Virus record (IMG/VR): IMGVR_UViG_3300032307_000452
Span: 1 to 53,266 of that record
DNA length: 53,266 nt
Origin: a virus
Strand: one strand, 5' to 3'
This document shows, piece after piece, positions 1 to 7,038 of this stretch. The position numbers and the translations under genes are program-made. Each line of letters begins with the position of its first letter. Positions within the stretch are counted from its first letter, which is position 1. Under the pieces are notes generated by a model. It had not been told where the DNA came from. It did no database searches and saw only the letters and a program-made list of their open reading frames with translations.

Positions 1-1053
1 CATAGAAGTTAATTCAGCTTCTGCATCAATTGAGTGGTAAGCGTTAAGGTCTTGCGCTAATTCAGGAGTCCATACTGCTTTCAACTTACGAGTCTTAGCA
101 ACGATAGCCTCTGATTTCAATTCAAGATCGATTTCAGGAATATCTAATTGTAAAGTACCTGTTTCGTATGCATCAGTACCATATCCATTTACTGATTTAT
201 CTTCAAAATCACCTCTATTAGATTCCGCTGGAACTACAGAGTATTTGATAGTGTTTGCAGCAACTGCACCAGCACCAGCACCTAAACCAGTTGTAGGAGA
301 AGCTACAAAGAAGAATGTTGCATTTGTTGCATCACTTCTATGTTGAGAAGGAACAGATGCCGTAAAGTATGCACCAGCATTTACGAAATCAAAAGAACGA
401 ATTGCATCAAAATCAGCTGTTGCTGGTAAGTTTGTTTTTGCAATTGTTACTTTTTTCAATGAACCATTTGCTACAGATGCAGATAATGCTGAATCAAATC
501 CTACATCAGCCCAAGAAGCAGATGCATGAGTTGCATTACCAAATGCTACAGTAGTAGAAAGGTCATTTACTGAATAACCATAACGTCCTTCACCATAAAG
601 ACCGTTTACAGCTGAATCAGTTCTACCAAAGTTAGTAGTAGAACCAGTTACGTTAGTACCACCAAATAATGATTTACCATTAAATTGTGTAGAACCACCT
701 TGTGCAGTACCATATTTGAAGTCTAAGAAGAAGATAAGACCTGAAGGTAAGTTCATTGGTTGTACACTAACGAATTCCTTTGCAGCGATTTCTCCGAAGA
801 TTCTTCTTACTAATGGTAACGCAACACCAGACCATTCTTCTGAACCAGAAGATGTACCAGTTTGAGTTGCCTCATCAAGCAATTGTTTTGCTTGGTTTTC
901 TAACAATACAGCCATGCTGTGTTGTTCTCTTTCTTTCATTCCTTCTAAAAGGCCAGTTTTCTCCCATTTAGCTTTCAATTGGCGAGTTTCTGCCAACATT
1001 ACCGCTTGTGGGTTTTTGCCTTCCATAAGTTTACTTAAATCAAAATTTGCCAT
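1..1053 (-). CDS. 23: Major capsid protein, T4 gp23-like (partial, C-terminus outside window)
   Basis: Main shell protein of the T4-type head. The first 351 codons are present and the frame runs off the left edge. The product begins MANFDLSKLMEGKNP. At about residues 80-115 it has the gp23-type segment around LVRRIFGEIAAKEFVSVQPM followed by LPSGLIFFLDFKYG. Later parts are Gly/Ala/Ser-rich, as in gp23 surface loops. T4 gp23 is about 520 residues, so roughly two thirds are here. T4 gp23 is trimmed after residue 65 by the prohead protease; a matching site (Leu59-Asp-Glu61 before Ala62) lies at nearly the same place, and Leu-x-Glu-Gly occurs at residues 9-12 and 36-39. The leader is a pure A/T stretch with no Shine-Dalgarno. 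It lies 26 bases downstream of the scaffold gene, as gp22-gp23 do in T4. The family call is confident; the processing site is inferred. Confidence 0.9.
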   Translation of the reverse strand, partial: MANFDLSKLMEGKNPQAVMLAETRQLKAKWEKTGLLEGMKEREQHSMAVLLENQAKQLLDEATQTGTSSGSEEWSGVALPLVRRIFGEIAAKEFVSVQPMNLPSGLIFFLDFKYGTAQGGSTQFNGKSLFGGTNVTGSTTNFGRTDSAVNGLYGEGRYGYSVNDLSTTVAFGNATHASASWADVGFDSALSASVANGSLKKVTIAKTNLPATADFDAIRSFDFVNAGAYFTASVPSQHRSDATNATFFFVASPTTGLGAGAGAVAANTIKYSVVPAESNRGDFEDKSVNGYGTDAYETGTLQLDIPEIDLELKSEAIVAKTRKLKAVWTPELAQDLNAYHSIDAEAELTSM

Positions 1054-1079
1054 TTTATTTTATTTTTTTTATGGGTTTG

Positions 1080-2174
1080 TTATTTTACGATACCAGCTAA
1101 TTGCTTAAAGCGATTTGCTAATTCGTTGCTTTCAGAAATAATTTCTTTTGCTGGAGCAGTTGATGCTTGTGCTTTAGAAGCGAAACCTTCGGTTACTGTC
1201 TTCTTAGCTGCAACTTTTCTTTCAGTTCCAGTAAATTTCATTGATTCAGATAGTGTAGCGTAAACTAATTTTACTTCTCTTACAGAAGTTGTTCTGTCTA
1301 AATTCTCAACAACTTTAACTTTTTGCTCATTTGTAAGGTTGTAACCTCTGAACAATTTGTTAGCGTATAATAATTTAGCGTTTAATAGGTTTACTTCGTT
1401 GATTGTACCTCTTAAAGATTTGATAGCATCTAATGCTTCTTTCAATTCAGCTTGTAGTCTAGCTACTTCAGCTTTCATTTCAGTTGAATCATCAGCTGGT
1501 GCTTCTTCAGCTTCATCATCTCCGTATCCCATTTCTCTTAGAATTTCGTCTAAGTCGATTTCATCATCAGCCATAGCTGGTTCTTCACCTTCTACTGCTG
1601 GTTCTTCAGTTGGTTCAGCTGCTACTGGTTCTTCAACCGGTGCTTCATCACCTTCCATAGCTGGTTCTTCGATGTGAGCTTCCTCACCTTCTTCACCTGC
1701 AATTTGAGCTTCTAGCTCTCTGATGATAGATTCTAAATCTAATTCATCTTCATCTGATTCCATGTCATCCATGTCATCTTCACCTTCCATAGCTGGTTCT
1801 TCTGCAGGCATTTCTTCTGCACCGAACTCATCTTCGCCTTCTGTAAGGTCTTTAACTTTATCGTAATCTTCAACTTCAGCACCTACTTCAGAGCTTTGGT
1901 TTGCAATTCCGCTTAAGTCAGTGTCATCGTTGTTTGCTTTATCTGCAGGCATTTTGTTATCACCTTTACCAATTTCGCTAGAAACATCGTTATCTTCGTT
2001 AATATCTGCTTCTTCTTCATCACCTTCCATTTCGGCTTGTAATTTCTTAGAAAGAATAGATTGTAAACGAGGAGTAAACGCTTCTTCAAGAGCGATTTTA
2101 GCATTAGCAATAGCAGTTTCTCTAACAGCTTTAGCATCAGCGATGGCTTCTTTCAACAATTTTGAACTTGCCAT
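1080..2174 (-). CDS. 22: Probable prohead core scaffold protein (gp22-like)
   Basis: A 364-residue, extremely acidic protein directly upstream of the capsid gene, the T4 position of the gp22 core scaffold. Residues 1-45 form a Lys/Ala-rich amphipathic helix (MASSKLLKEAIADAK...). The centre, about 50-215, is almost wholly Glu/Asp/Met/Ala/Pro with repeats of the type EEPAMEG. Residues about 235-290 are a predicted coiled coil, followed by a basic tail. Sites of the form Leu-x-Glu before Ala occur in both helical parts (LKEA at 7-10, LEEA near 29-32, LKEA near 240), consistent with destruction of the core by gp21. The call rests on position, charge pattern and helical ends rather than a diagnostic motif. 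The alternative is a different internal core protein such as gp67/gp68. Confidence 0.65.
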   Translation of the reverse strand: MASSKLLKEAIADAKAVRETAIANAKIALEEAFTPRLQSILSKKLQAEMEGDEEEADINEDNDVSSEIGKGDNKMPADKANNDDTDLSGIANQSSEVGAEVEDYDKVKDLTEGEDEFGAEEMPAEEPAMEGEDDMDDMESDEDELDLESIIRELEAQIAGEEGEEAHIEEPAMEGDEAPVEEPVAAEPTEEPAVEGEEPAMADDEIDLDEILREMGYGDDEAEEAPADDSTEMKAEVARLQAELKEALDAIKSLRGTINEVNLLNAKLLYANKLFRGYNLTNEQKVKVVENLDRTTSVREVKLVYATLSESMKFTGTERKVAAKKTVTEGFASKAQASTAPAKEIISESNELANRFKQLAGIVK

Positions 2175-2189
2175 TTTTTCCTTATTTTA

Positions 2190-2220
2190 TCGGATTTCTG
2201 AAGTCATTAAGATTTTGGGA
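2190..2220 (-). other. Weak inverted repeat in the gp22 leader
   Basis: GAAGTC and GACTTC lie about 13 bases apart just upstream of the scaffold start. A six-base stem could form in the transcript leader. It may be chance; there is no T-tract, so it is not a terminator. Confidence 0.25.
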
Positions 2221-2286
2221 CTTCAATAGAATTTTTTTAATTGGCGTTTTGGTCACTACACATAAAGGTGAGTATTCATTACCAAT

Positions 2287-2311
2287 GTAAAAACGCATAT
2301 AAAATGCGTTA
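2287..2311 (-). terminator. Hairpin with short T-run downstream of the methyltransferase gene
   Basis: AACGCAT (2292-2298) and ATGCGTT (2304-2310) form a seven-base stem with a five-base loop. On the minus strand the stem ends in GTTTTTAC, so it can act as an intrinsic terminator about 57 bases after the methyltransferase stop. A late-type promoter motif lies just upstream (2320-2331), so the hairpin could instead form the 5' end of the gp22-gp23 transcript. Confidence 0.5.
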
Positions 2312-2319
2312 TTGTATCA

Positions 2320-2331
2320 ATAAATATATAA
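2320..2331 (-). promoter_or_regulatory. Late-type AT promoter motif upstream of gp22/gp23
   Basis: The minus strand reads TATATATTTATTGATAC, an instance of the TATTTAT-type motif found before most structural genes here. No -33 TTTG is seen at the expected distance. It is about 145 bases from the scaffold start, giving a longer leader than the other cases. Confidence 0.4.
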
Positions 2332-2366
2332 AAGTTAGAGAAAACGATAAATTTCTAAAAAAATAT

Positions 2367-3686
2367 TTAGAAAAGATAAATAAAATCAGTATGCTTATTT
2401 GATTTAAGCTTTTGGCGGATACGCTCATCTGAACAACCAAAGTGATTGGCTGCTTCTATGATTGAATAAAATTGAACACCTTCGCATTCTATAATTGGAA
2501 GTTGTAATTGTATCTTTGAATGAGTTTGTTCATCAAACATATCATCATAACTAATATCATTACGATTTACTTTTTTCCAATGACGATATGTAGGATTATT
2601 TGATTCAAAATAATTTCTTGCATCTGATTCGGATATTCCCAATTTATCTGCTACCTGTTTTGGATTCTCAAAAGGAACTCCATCAACTTCGTATTTAATT
2701 TGTGGTTTTGTTTCCTCACCAATGATTTGCCAATCTTTGTATTTGGATTTAGTTGAACGGCATCTTCTTTCAACTTCCGTAGCTACTAATGTATTTGGGT
2801 CTATTGAAATAGCTGCTTCTCTAAATGATTTATAGTTCACACCATCTACCACACATTGATATGTTCCATCAAATTCAATATCTTCTGCGGCAATATCAGG
2901 ATTTCCTTTTACAAATACTAATATGTTTTGATGAACCGATGCTACCTTACGATTTCTTTTGAAGTATGTATCAACTACTCTAGCAGCCTGATGTTGTGAG
3001 TTAAATAAAATCATATCGTTATAGAAGTGTAGTCCAGCTTCCTCACAAGCTTGAATAGTTTTAGATACCAATCCTCTATACTTTCCTATTTTGTAATTAC
3101 CAGTTAAAGATTGTTCTCTTACTTCAGATACAACTACTGCAAAGAATCTATTGTTCTTTAACTTTTTTGCAGCTTTTCCTAAGATACTGAAATACTTTTC
3201 ATCAAACTTATCATCTTCCATAGTTGATATGTCCAATGGATTATCACTATAAACTTCTAAATCATAATAAGGTGGACAAGTGAAAACAAAATCAAATTGG
3301 TCATCTACTAAATAATCCAACATCTCATCACTATCACCAGCTACCCACTTTGGTTTATCGGATTGCTTTCGGTTTTCTTCTATTTGTTGTTTGGATAAAT
3401 CAATACCCATATACTCATAACCCATTTCAGTTGCTACAATACCTCTAACACTTCCGCCGGCAAAAGGGTCTAAAATCTTACCTTCCTTTGGAGTAAACCA
3501 TTGATACATATTCTCACAAAGGGTTGCATCAAATATTGAAATTGTATTATCTTCCCAGAAACGGGCTCTACTTTCGGCATCTTCCCTACCTAATTCAGAT
3601 TGAATATTGTAGGTTTGTATCCAGTACCTTTTACGGTCCTGCCATTCTTTAGTTCGGGTATCTAATATTGAGAAAGGCTTAATCAT
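2367..3686 (-). CDS. DNA (adenine-N6 or cytosine-N4) methyltransferase with triple C-terminal DNA-binding repeats
   Basis: A Rossmann-type DNA methyltransferase fused to repeated DNA-binding modules. Residues 73-78 carry DPFAGG (SAM-binding motif I) and 137-141 carry CPPYY (catalytic motif IV, S/D/N-P-P-Y type). The methyltransferase part is about residues 1-265. Three copies of an approximately 48-residue unit follow (about 272-320, 328-375, 396-439). Each starts with a (V/C)DGVxF- or EGVxF-like strand, then a predicted helix-turn-helix (xxAAxxxGxS...) and an aromatic-rich end (YKDW, YRHW, DFIY). They resemble the NUMOD modules of homing nucleases. The ATG at 3686 is chosen over an in-frame TTG at 3692 because the TTG lies inside the promoter -7 box. 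The gene has its own promoter and terminator and interrupts the gp21-gp22-gp23 cluster, as a moron would. Modification specificity cannot be read from sequence. Confidence 0.85.
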   Translation of the reverse strand: MIKPFSILDTRTKEWQDRKRYWIQTYNIQSELGREDAESRARFWEDNTISIFDATLCENMYQWFTPKEGKILDPFAGGSVRGIVATEMGYEYMGIDLSKQQIEENRKQSDKPKWVAGDSDEMLDYLVDDQFDFVFTCPPYYDLEVYSDNPLDISTMEDDKFDEKYFSILGKAAKKLKNNRFFAVVVSEVREQSLTGNYKIGKYRGLVSKTIQACEEAGLHFYNDMILFNSQHQAARVVDTYFKRNRKVASVHQNILVFVKGNPDIAAEDIEFDGTYQCVVDGVNYKSFREAAISIDPNTLVATEVERRCRSTKSKYKDWQIIGEETKPQIKYEVDGVPFENPKQVADKLGISESDARNYFESNNPTYRHWKKVNRNDISYDDMFDEQTHSKIQLQLPIIECEGVQFYSIIEAANHFGCSDERIRQKLKSNKHTDFIYLF

Positions 3687-3689
3687 ATA

Positions 3690-3721
3690 CAAATATACGA
3701 AAAAAGCTTGGAATAACCAAG
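3690..3721 (-). promoter_or_regulatory. Bacteroidota-type promoter of the methyltransferase gene
   Basis: The minus strand reads CTTG (3721-3718), a 20-base spacer, then TATATTTG (3697-3690), close to TTTG-N19-21-TAnnTTTG. The -33 box lies within the stem of the preceding terminator. The -7 box ends four bases before the ATG at 3686, which predicts a leaderless or near-leaderless mRNA. Confidence 0.65.
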
Positions 3722-3727
3722 CTTTTA
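3699..3727 (-). terminator. Intrinsic terminator of the small gene at 3737-4015
   Basis: AAAGCTTGG (3703-3711) and CCAAGCTTT (3717-3725) form a perfect nine-base stem with loop of five. In minus-strand sense it ends in TTTTTTCG. It is nearly identical to the hairpin at 4061-4089, and in both cases a promoter box begins immediately after the T-run. Confidence 0.8.
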
Positions 3728-3736
3728 ATCATATTT

Positions 3737-4015
3737 TTAATCTACTGGATAAAATTTTATACTCAATATCACATTATCCGGCTTTGTAGCCAATAGGGAT
3801 TCTACATAATCATTAGCTCTCTTTCTAGCACCAAAGTGTCCGAACTCCATCACATCGTAATACGCTAATGTAACCTTATAGATGTGAGTAGGAAACTTAC
3901 CACTACCATAATGTACCCTATGTTCAATGTTACTACGTTTTACATTGGGTAGCTTCATTAGAGAAGTGATTCGGTTAGAGGAAGCGTTAACGGTAAAGAA
4001 ATCGAAATCGTTCAT
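3737..4015 (-). CDS. Small protein of unknown function (moron-like)
   Basis: A 92-residue product beginning MNDFDFFTVNASSNR. A GTG eight codons upstream (4039) could also start it, but the ATG has the A-rich leader typical of this genome. The product is basic-aromatic with a probable alpha/beta fold (segments IYKVTLAYYDVMEFGHFGARKR and VILSIKFYPVD) and no Cys. I do not recognise the family. The phrase FGHFGARKRANDYV suggests a short surface helix. It sits between two nearly identical terminator/promoter units, so it is transcribed alone. This supports a late acquisition into the head cluster rather than a structural role. Confidence 0.55.
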   Translation of the reverse strand: MNDFDFFTVNASSNRITSLMKLPNVKRSNIEHRVHYGSGKFPTHIYKVTLAYYDVMEFGHFGARKRANDYVESLLATKPDNVILSIKFYPVD

Positions 4016-4050
4016 ATTTTTAGGGGTTAGGTTGAACACTTATTACAGTA

Positions 4051-4082
4051 TAAACATACGAAAAAAGCTTGGAAAATCCAAG
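4051..4082 (-). promoter_or_regulatory. Promoter-like element of the small gene at 3737-4015
   Basis: The minus strand reads CTTG (4082-4079), a 20-base spacer, then TATGTTTA (4058-4051). The geometry equals that of the methyltransferase promoter, but the last G of the TAnnTTTG box is replaced by A. The -33 box lies in the terminator stem. Confidence 0.5.
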
Positions 4083-4089
4083 CTTTTAT
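4061..4089 (-). terminator. Intrinsic terminator downstream of the gene at 4119-4985
   Basis: AAAGCTTGGA (4064-4073) and TCCAAGCTTT (4077-4086) form a ten-base stem with a three-base loop. In minus-strand sense it ends in a run of six T. It closes the head-gene transcript that includes gp20 and gp21. Confidence 0.8.
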
Positions 4090-4118
4090 CAAAAAATATT
4101 TTATTTTTTTTTTATTTT

Positions 4119-4985
4119 TTATTCACCTTCATATTCTGCATCAGCGTATAATCCAGTAACATATTTATCTTCAATTGCAGCTAAGTTTCTTCTATATGAT
4201 GCTAATTGTTCAGTTCCTTTTTTCAAGTCCTGCAACATTTTTGCTTTTTTATTTAACTCCTTTTCTGCAAAATACTTAGCAGCCATTTCTTTTTGTTTAG
4301 CTTCTAATTCATTAACCTTCTTTTGTACTGCCATATACTTTACATACATCTTAGGAAGTCCTCTTGCTTCTGATACTACTGACTCGGTTGGTACACAATT
4401 TGGAACTTGCTTACCATTCTTATCTTTCATACCAACTTGCTTATATCCTTTCCAACAAGGTGATTCTTCTTTTATTGATTCTATTGCATATTTAGCTTCC
4501 CTCTCATCCCATTGCTTTTTAGTCATTATACCCACACTCTCAACATTAGCACCACCCAATAATTTATCTACATTTTTACTCAAATATTGTTTTGCACCTC
4601 TAGCGGTATTAAAGCTTTTTAATAATTTTTTACCTCGTGTCATTGATAAATATGCTACCCATTCACCAGGTGCAGAAATTGTATTTGCTTCGTTTACTCC
4701 GTATTCGTGATAGTTAGATGATGCTTGTGAAATAAAGTTTTCTGCATTAGTAATATGGTCTTGAATCCAAGCTGGAATATCTTTTTCGTTTTCTCCCATT
4801 TTAGCTTTCAATTCAGTTGCCATCTTAATGATAGTATCCAATGAATTGTTTGCCATAGAAACTTCATGGTCTTCAGAACCTTCAGCTTCATTAACGAATG
4901 CTGTTGCAAATGGATTGGAAATTACTTTACCCATTTCAAATTTACCAAATGCTTTTTGATTTACTAATCCACCTAAACTAATCAT
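4119..4985 (-). CDS. Head-region protein with a CWKGY...PNCVP motif, function unknown
   Basis: A 288-residue hydrophilic protein between gp21 and the inserted genes. At about residues 177-201 it has a two-cysteine segment (CWKGYKQVGMKDKNGK, then VPNCVP). I have seen similar text in proteins of environmental T4-like phages, but its function is unknown to me. Residues 215-275 are a strongly predicted coiled coil (Lys/Glu/Ala-rich). Three Val-x-Glu-Ala sequences (FVNEAEG near 31, GVNEANT near 97, VVSEARG near 207) resemble the T4 prohead-protease site but with Val at the third position before the cut. Position and these sites suggest an internal head protein or core component. It is followed by a strong terminator. 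The function is inference only. Confidence 0.6.
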   Translation of the reverse strand: MISLGGLVNQKAFGKFEMGKVISNPFATAFVNEAEGSEDHEVSMANNSLDTIIKMATELKAKMGENEKDIPAWIQDHITNAENFISQASSNYHEYGVNEANTISAPGEWVAYLSMTRGKKLLKSFNTARGAKQYLSKNVDKLLGGANVESVGIMTKKQWDEREAKYAIESIKEESPCWKGYKQVGMKDKNGKQVPNCVPTESVVSEARGLPKMYVKYMAVQKKVNELEAKQKEMAAKYFAEKELNKKAKMLQDLKKGTEQLASYRRNLAAIEDKYVTGLYADAEYEGE

Positions 4986-4986
4986 A

Positions 4987-5535
4987 TTATTTCTTTTTAT
5001 TACCTAATCTTTCGTGCATTGTATCAGTACTGATATCTGCAATTTCATAGTAACGATTTAAGATGTGACCCATATCTTCATATAAAGAATGTAATCTTTC
5101 ATCCATTGCTTTTGCTTCCATAGCAAATTTATCGAATGATTTACCCATCTTATCCAATTCCTGCATATTTCTTTTTACAGTCACCGCATCAAACCAATCT
5201 CCACTCTCTCTTAGGGTCATTTCTTTTGCAGCCTCAACAATAGCACCCAATGTGTTTGCAACCTCTGTCATATCAGATTGTCTTTTCATTTGGTCTTGGA
5301 AAGTGTTGTAAGTAGATATAATTTCTAAGAAGTGTTTTTTAACTTCAGTAGATAATTTTCTATCTTCTAAGTTTTCAGCTAAGCTGAACTTTCCATTTAC
5401 TATCTTTACTTCTTTTAAGTTAGTTTTACGGATATCATTGTAAGCCTTAGCTACATTTGTTCCTTTCGGTCCACTAACATTCAAAGTCATTTTGTTGTTG
5501 TGAACATAATCATATATGTCAAATGGTTTACTCAT
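4987..5535 (-). CDS. Conserved-type head-cluster protein, helical, function unknown
   Basis: A 182-residue protein lying one base from the next gene and two from gp21, so it is co-transcribed with them. It starts MSKPFDIYDYVHNNKMTL. A short beta-rich beginning is followed from about residue 60 to the end by long amphipathic helices rich in Lys, Glu and Met, with no Cys. One Ile-Val-Glu before Ala near residue 100 matches the prohead-protease consensus. T4 places small core proteins (gp67, gp68) beside gp21, so a core role is possible, but no similarity to them can be claimed from reading alone. Confidence 0.55.
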   Translation of the reverse strand: MSKPFDIYDYVHNNKMTLNVSGPKGTNVAKAYNDIRKTNLKEVKIVNGKFSLAENLEDRKLSTEVKKHFLEIISTYNTFQDQMKRQSDMTEVANTLGAIVEAAKEMTLRESGDWFDAVTVKRNMQELDKMGKSFDKFAMEAKAMDERLHSLYEDMGHILNRYYEIADISTDTMHERLGNKKK

Positions 5536-5537
5536 TA

Positions 5538-6134
5538 TTATGCTATTTCAGTTATTATTTCTCTCATTAAATCCTGTGCTTTGCAGTATTCACCACAAAC
5601 ATCAGTTCCTATTTGTTGTAAACCTCTATTAACAGATTCGTTTACAGGCACCATAAATGCTCCATGTGTTGATGGGTTAGATACAAAATCCCAACCAATC
5701 AATTCAAAGTCATCCTGAACCTTTACTTTGCCTTCTCCAATATTAGTTACAGACCCCATACCTCTTGATGAAATACCTAATAGGATACCAGCTTTTAGTA
5801 ATTCTTTTAAGATATTACCAGATGGTGTTGGCAAAATTTCTACTGTACCACATAAATCATCCCCTTCCCAATGTATTTCCCTTACGTTATGAGATACATT
5901 CTTTAAGTTAATTACAGTAGAATCTGGATGGTCTAATTCACCCAATGCTCTACGTTCCTTAATAAGTACTTCGTATTTCTTAGCTTCCCTCATTAAGATT
6001 TCTTTAGGATATACTCTACCATTTTGGTTTTCTGCAGATGCTCTTTGTAGAATACCTTTTACTAAGGTTCTCCCTCCTTCATCTTCTTTTACCTTACCTT
6101 CAAATAGGTTTGTTTCTATTAAGAGTGATTTCAT
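5538..6134 (-). CDS. 21: Prohead core protease, T4 gp21-like
   Basis: Serine protease of the T4 gp21/herpesvirus-protease-like group that matures the prohead by cutting scaffold, capsid and internal proteins, usually after [IL]-x-E. Its 198 residues are close to the family length of about 212. Visible family marks are the GRVYP segment at about 39-43, the histidine in GELDHP (His69), and GISSRGMGS at 120-128, which holds the likely catalytic serine. A downstream GWDFVSNPSTHGA segment is typical of the family. Leu10-Phe-Glu12 before Gly13 could be a self-cleavage site. It lies between gp20 and gp23 as in T4. Confidence 0.92.
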   Translation of the reverse strand: MKSLLIETNLFEGKVKEDEGGRTLVKGILQRASAENQNGRVYPKEILMREAKKYEVLIKERRALGELDHPDSTVINLKNVSHNVREIHWEGDDLCGTVEILPTPSGNILKELLKAGILLGISSRGMGSVTNIGEGKVKVQDDFELIGWDFVSNPSTHGAFMVPVNESVNRGLQQIGTDVCGEYCKAQDLMREIITEIA

Positions 6135-6143
6135 TCTATATTC

Positions 6144-7037
6144 TTATTTTTTAGATTCCATTTTGCTTCTAATTCTAGTAGCTATTGTACCTAATTGTGT
6201 TTTATCCACACCCATTGCATCCACAACTTGTGCTACTAATTGTAATTTTTGAACATTACTAAGTTTAGCATCTTTAATTTTATCAATAGCCATTCCCAAC
6301 TTTTGTTTAACAGCAGATGGTATTGTTGCTTTTGGTAGTTCGGTTGAAATATCTTCGGTTGTAATCTTTTTTGATTTAAAATAGTTTATTACATCCTTAC
6401 CAGTATCAAATGCTTTTTGACTTCCTTTAAAAGAAGAATGACTCATCCAATATGAATTACTCCCATCCTCCCAATCAAAATCACCACTAGCTAATTCTTT
6501 ACCTCCATAAGTTAAATATCCTACGCCATTTTTAGAATAGAATCGATATTTACCATCCTTTATATCAACAGCTTCATCTACTCTTTTACCAGCTCTTAAA
6601 TCTGCCAAATCATCCCCTTCAATATCACCATCCTTATCAACATCTAATTTATGCCGACCACCTGTTAGTTCTTCGTTTTTTTCACCTCTACCATTCCAAG
6701 CAGTATCAATTTTGTTAAAGAATGCTTTCTTTTCATCATCATTCATATCATTGATACCCTTACCAGCTTTTTCCAAAGCCTTTTTAAAGAATACTTGGTA
6801 TTCTGCTTCCTCTACCATTACTTCTTTAACTATTTTCTTTAGTCTATTTCTAGTTATCATATTTTCTTTTTTATTTGGTAAACCTTTGTGTGATGTTGAT
6901 GCAAAATCTTTAGCATCTTTATCAGATATTGAATCAGCCGCTTTTTGTACTTCAGGAGATGGATTTTCCATATCACCCTTTTGAGCTGCATGAACCATTC
7001 CCATAAATCTTTGTTGTGCTTTAGATACTGCTGGCAT
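6144..7037 (-). CDS. DUF3008 protein with an EF-hand-like loop, head cluster
   Basis: A 297-residue multi-part protein. Residues 1-57 match the small DUF3008 family (MPAVSKAQQRFMGMV..., then SDKDAKDFAST and HKGLP), normally a stand-alone phage or bacterial protein. Residues 132-143 form a complete EF-hand-type calcium loop (DVDKDGDIEGDD: acidic residues at loop positions 1, 3, 5, 7, 9 and 12), preceded by GGRHKL. Residues 157-225 are a compact domain rich in Tyr/Trp/Gly (KYRFYSKNGVGYLTYGG). Two Val-x-Glu-Ala sequences (75-78 and 153-156) lie exactly between these parts and resemble prohead-protease sites. It probably belongs to the head interior; function is unknown. It sits six bases upstream of gp21. 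Confidence 0.6.
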   Translation of the reverse strand: MPAVSKAQQRFMGMVHAAQKGDMENPSPEVQKAADSISDKDAKDFASTSHKGLPNKKENMITRNRLKKIVKEVMVEEAEYQVFFKKALEKAGKGINDMNDDEKKAFFNKIDTAWNGRGEKNEELTGGRHKLDVDKDGDIEGDDLADLRAGKRVDEAVDIKDGKYRFYSKNGVGYLTYGGKELASGDFDWEDGSNSYWMSHSSFKGSQKAFDTGKDVINYFKSKKITTEDISTELPKATIPSAVKQKLGMAIDKIKDAKLSNVQKLQLVAQVVDAMGVDKTQLGTIATRIRSKMESKK

Positions 7038-7038
7038 T

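Noticed and set aside
1357-1677. Plus-strand open frames opposite the scaffold gene
   Set aside because: Ser/Ala-rich composition is the antisense of the Glu/Asp/Ala repeats; no start signal.
3684-3692. TTG start for the methyltransferase at 3692
   Set aside because: It overlaps the promoter -7 box, so the ATG at 3686 is more likely.
4069-4710. Long plus-strand open frame of 213 codons
   Set aside because: It lies antisense to the well-supported gene 4119-4985, has a Phe/Ser/Leu-rich shadow composition and crosses the terminator; no leader or motif.
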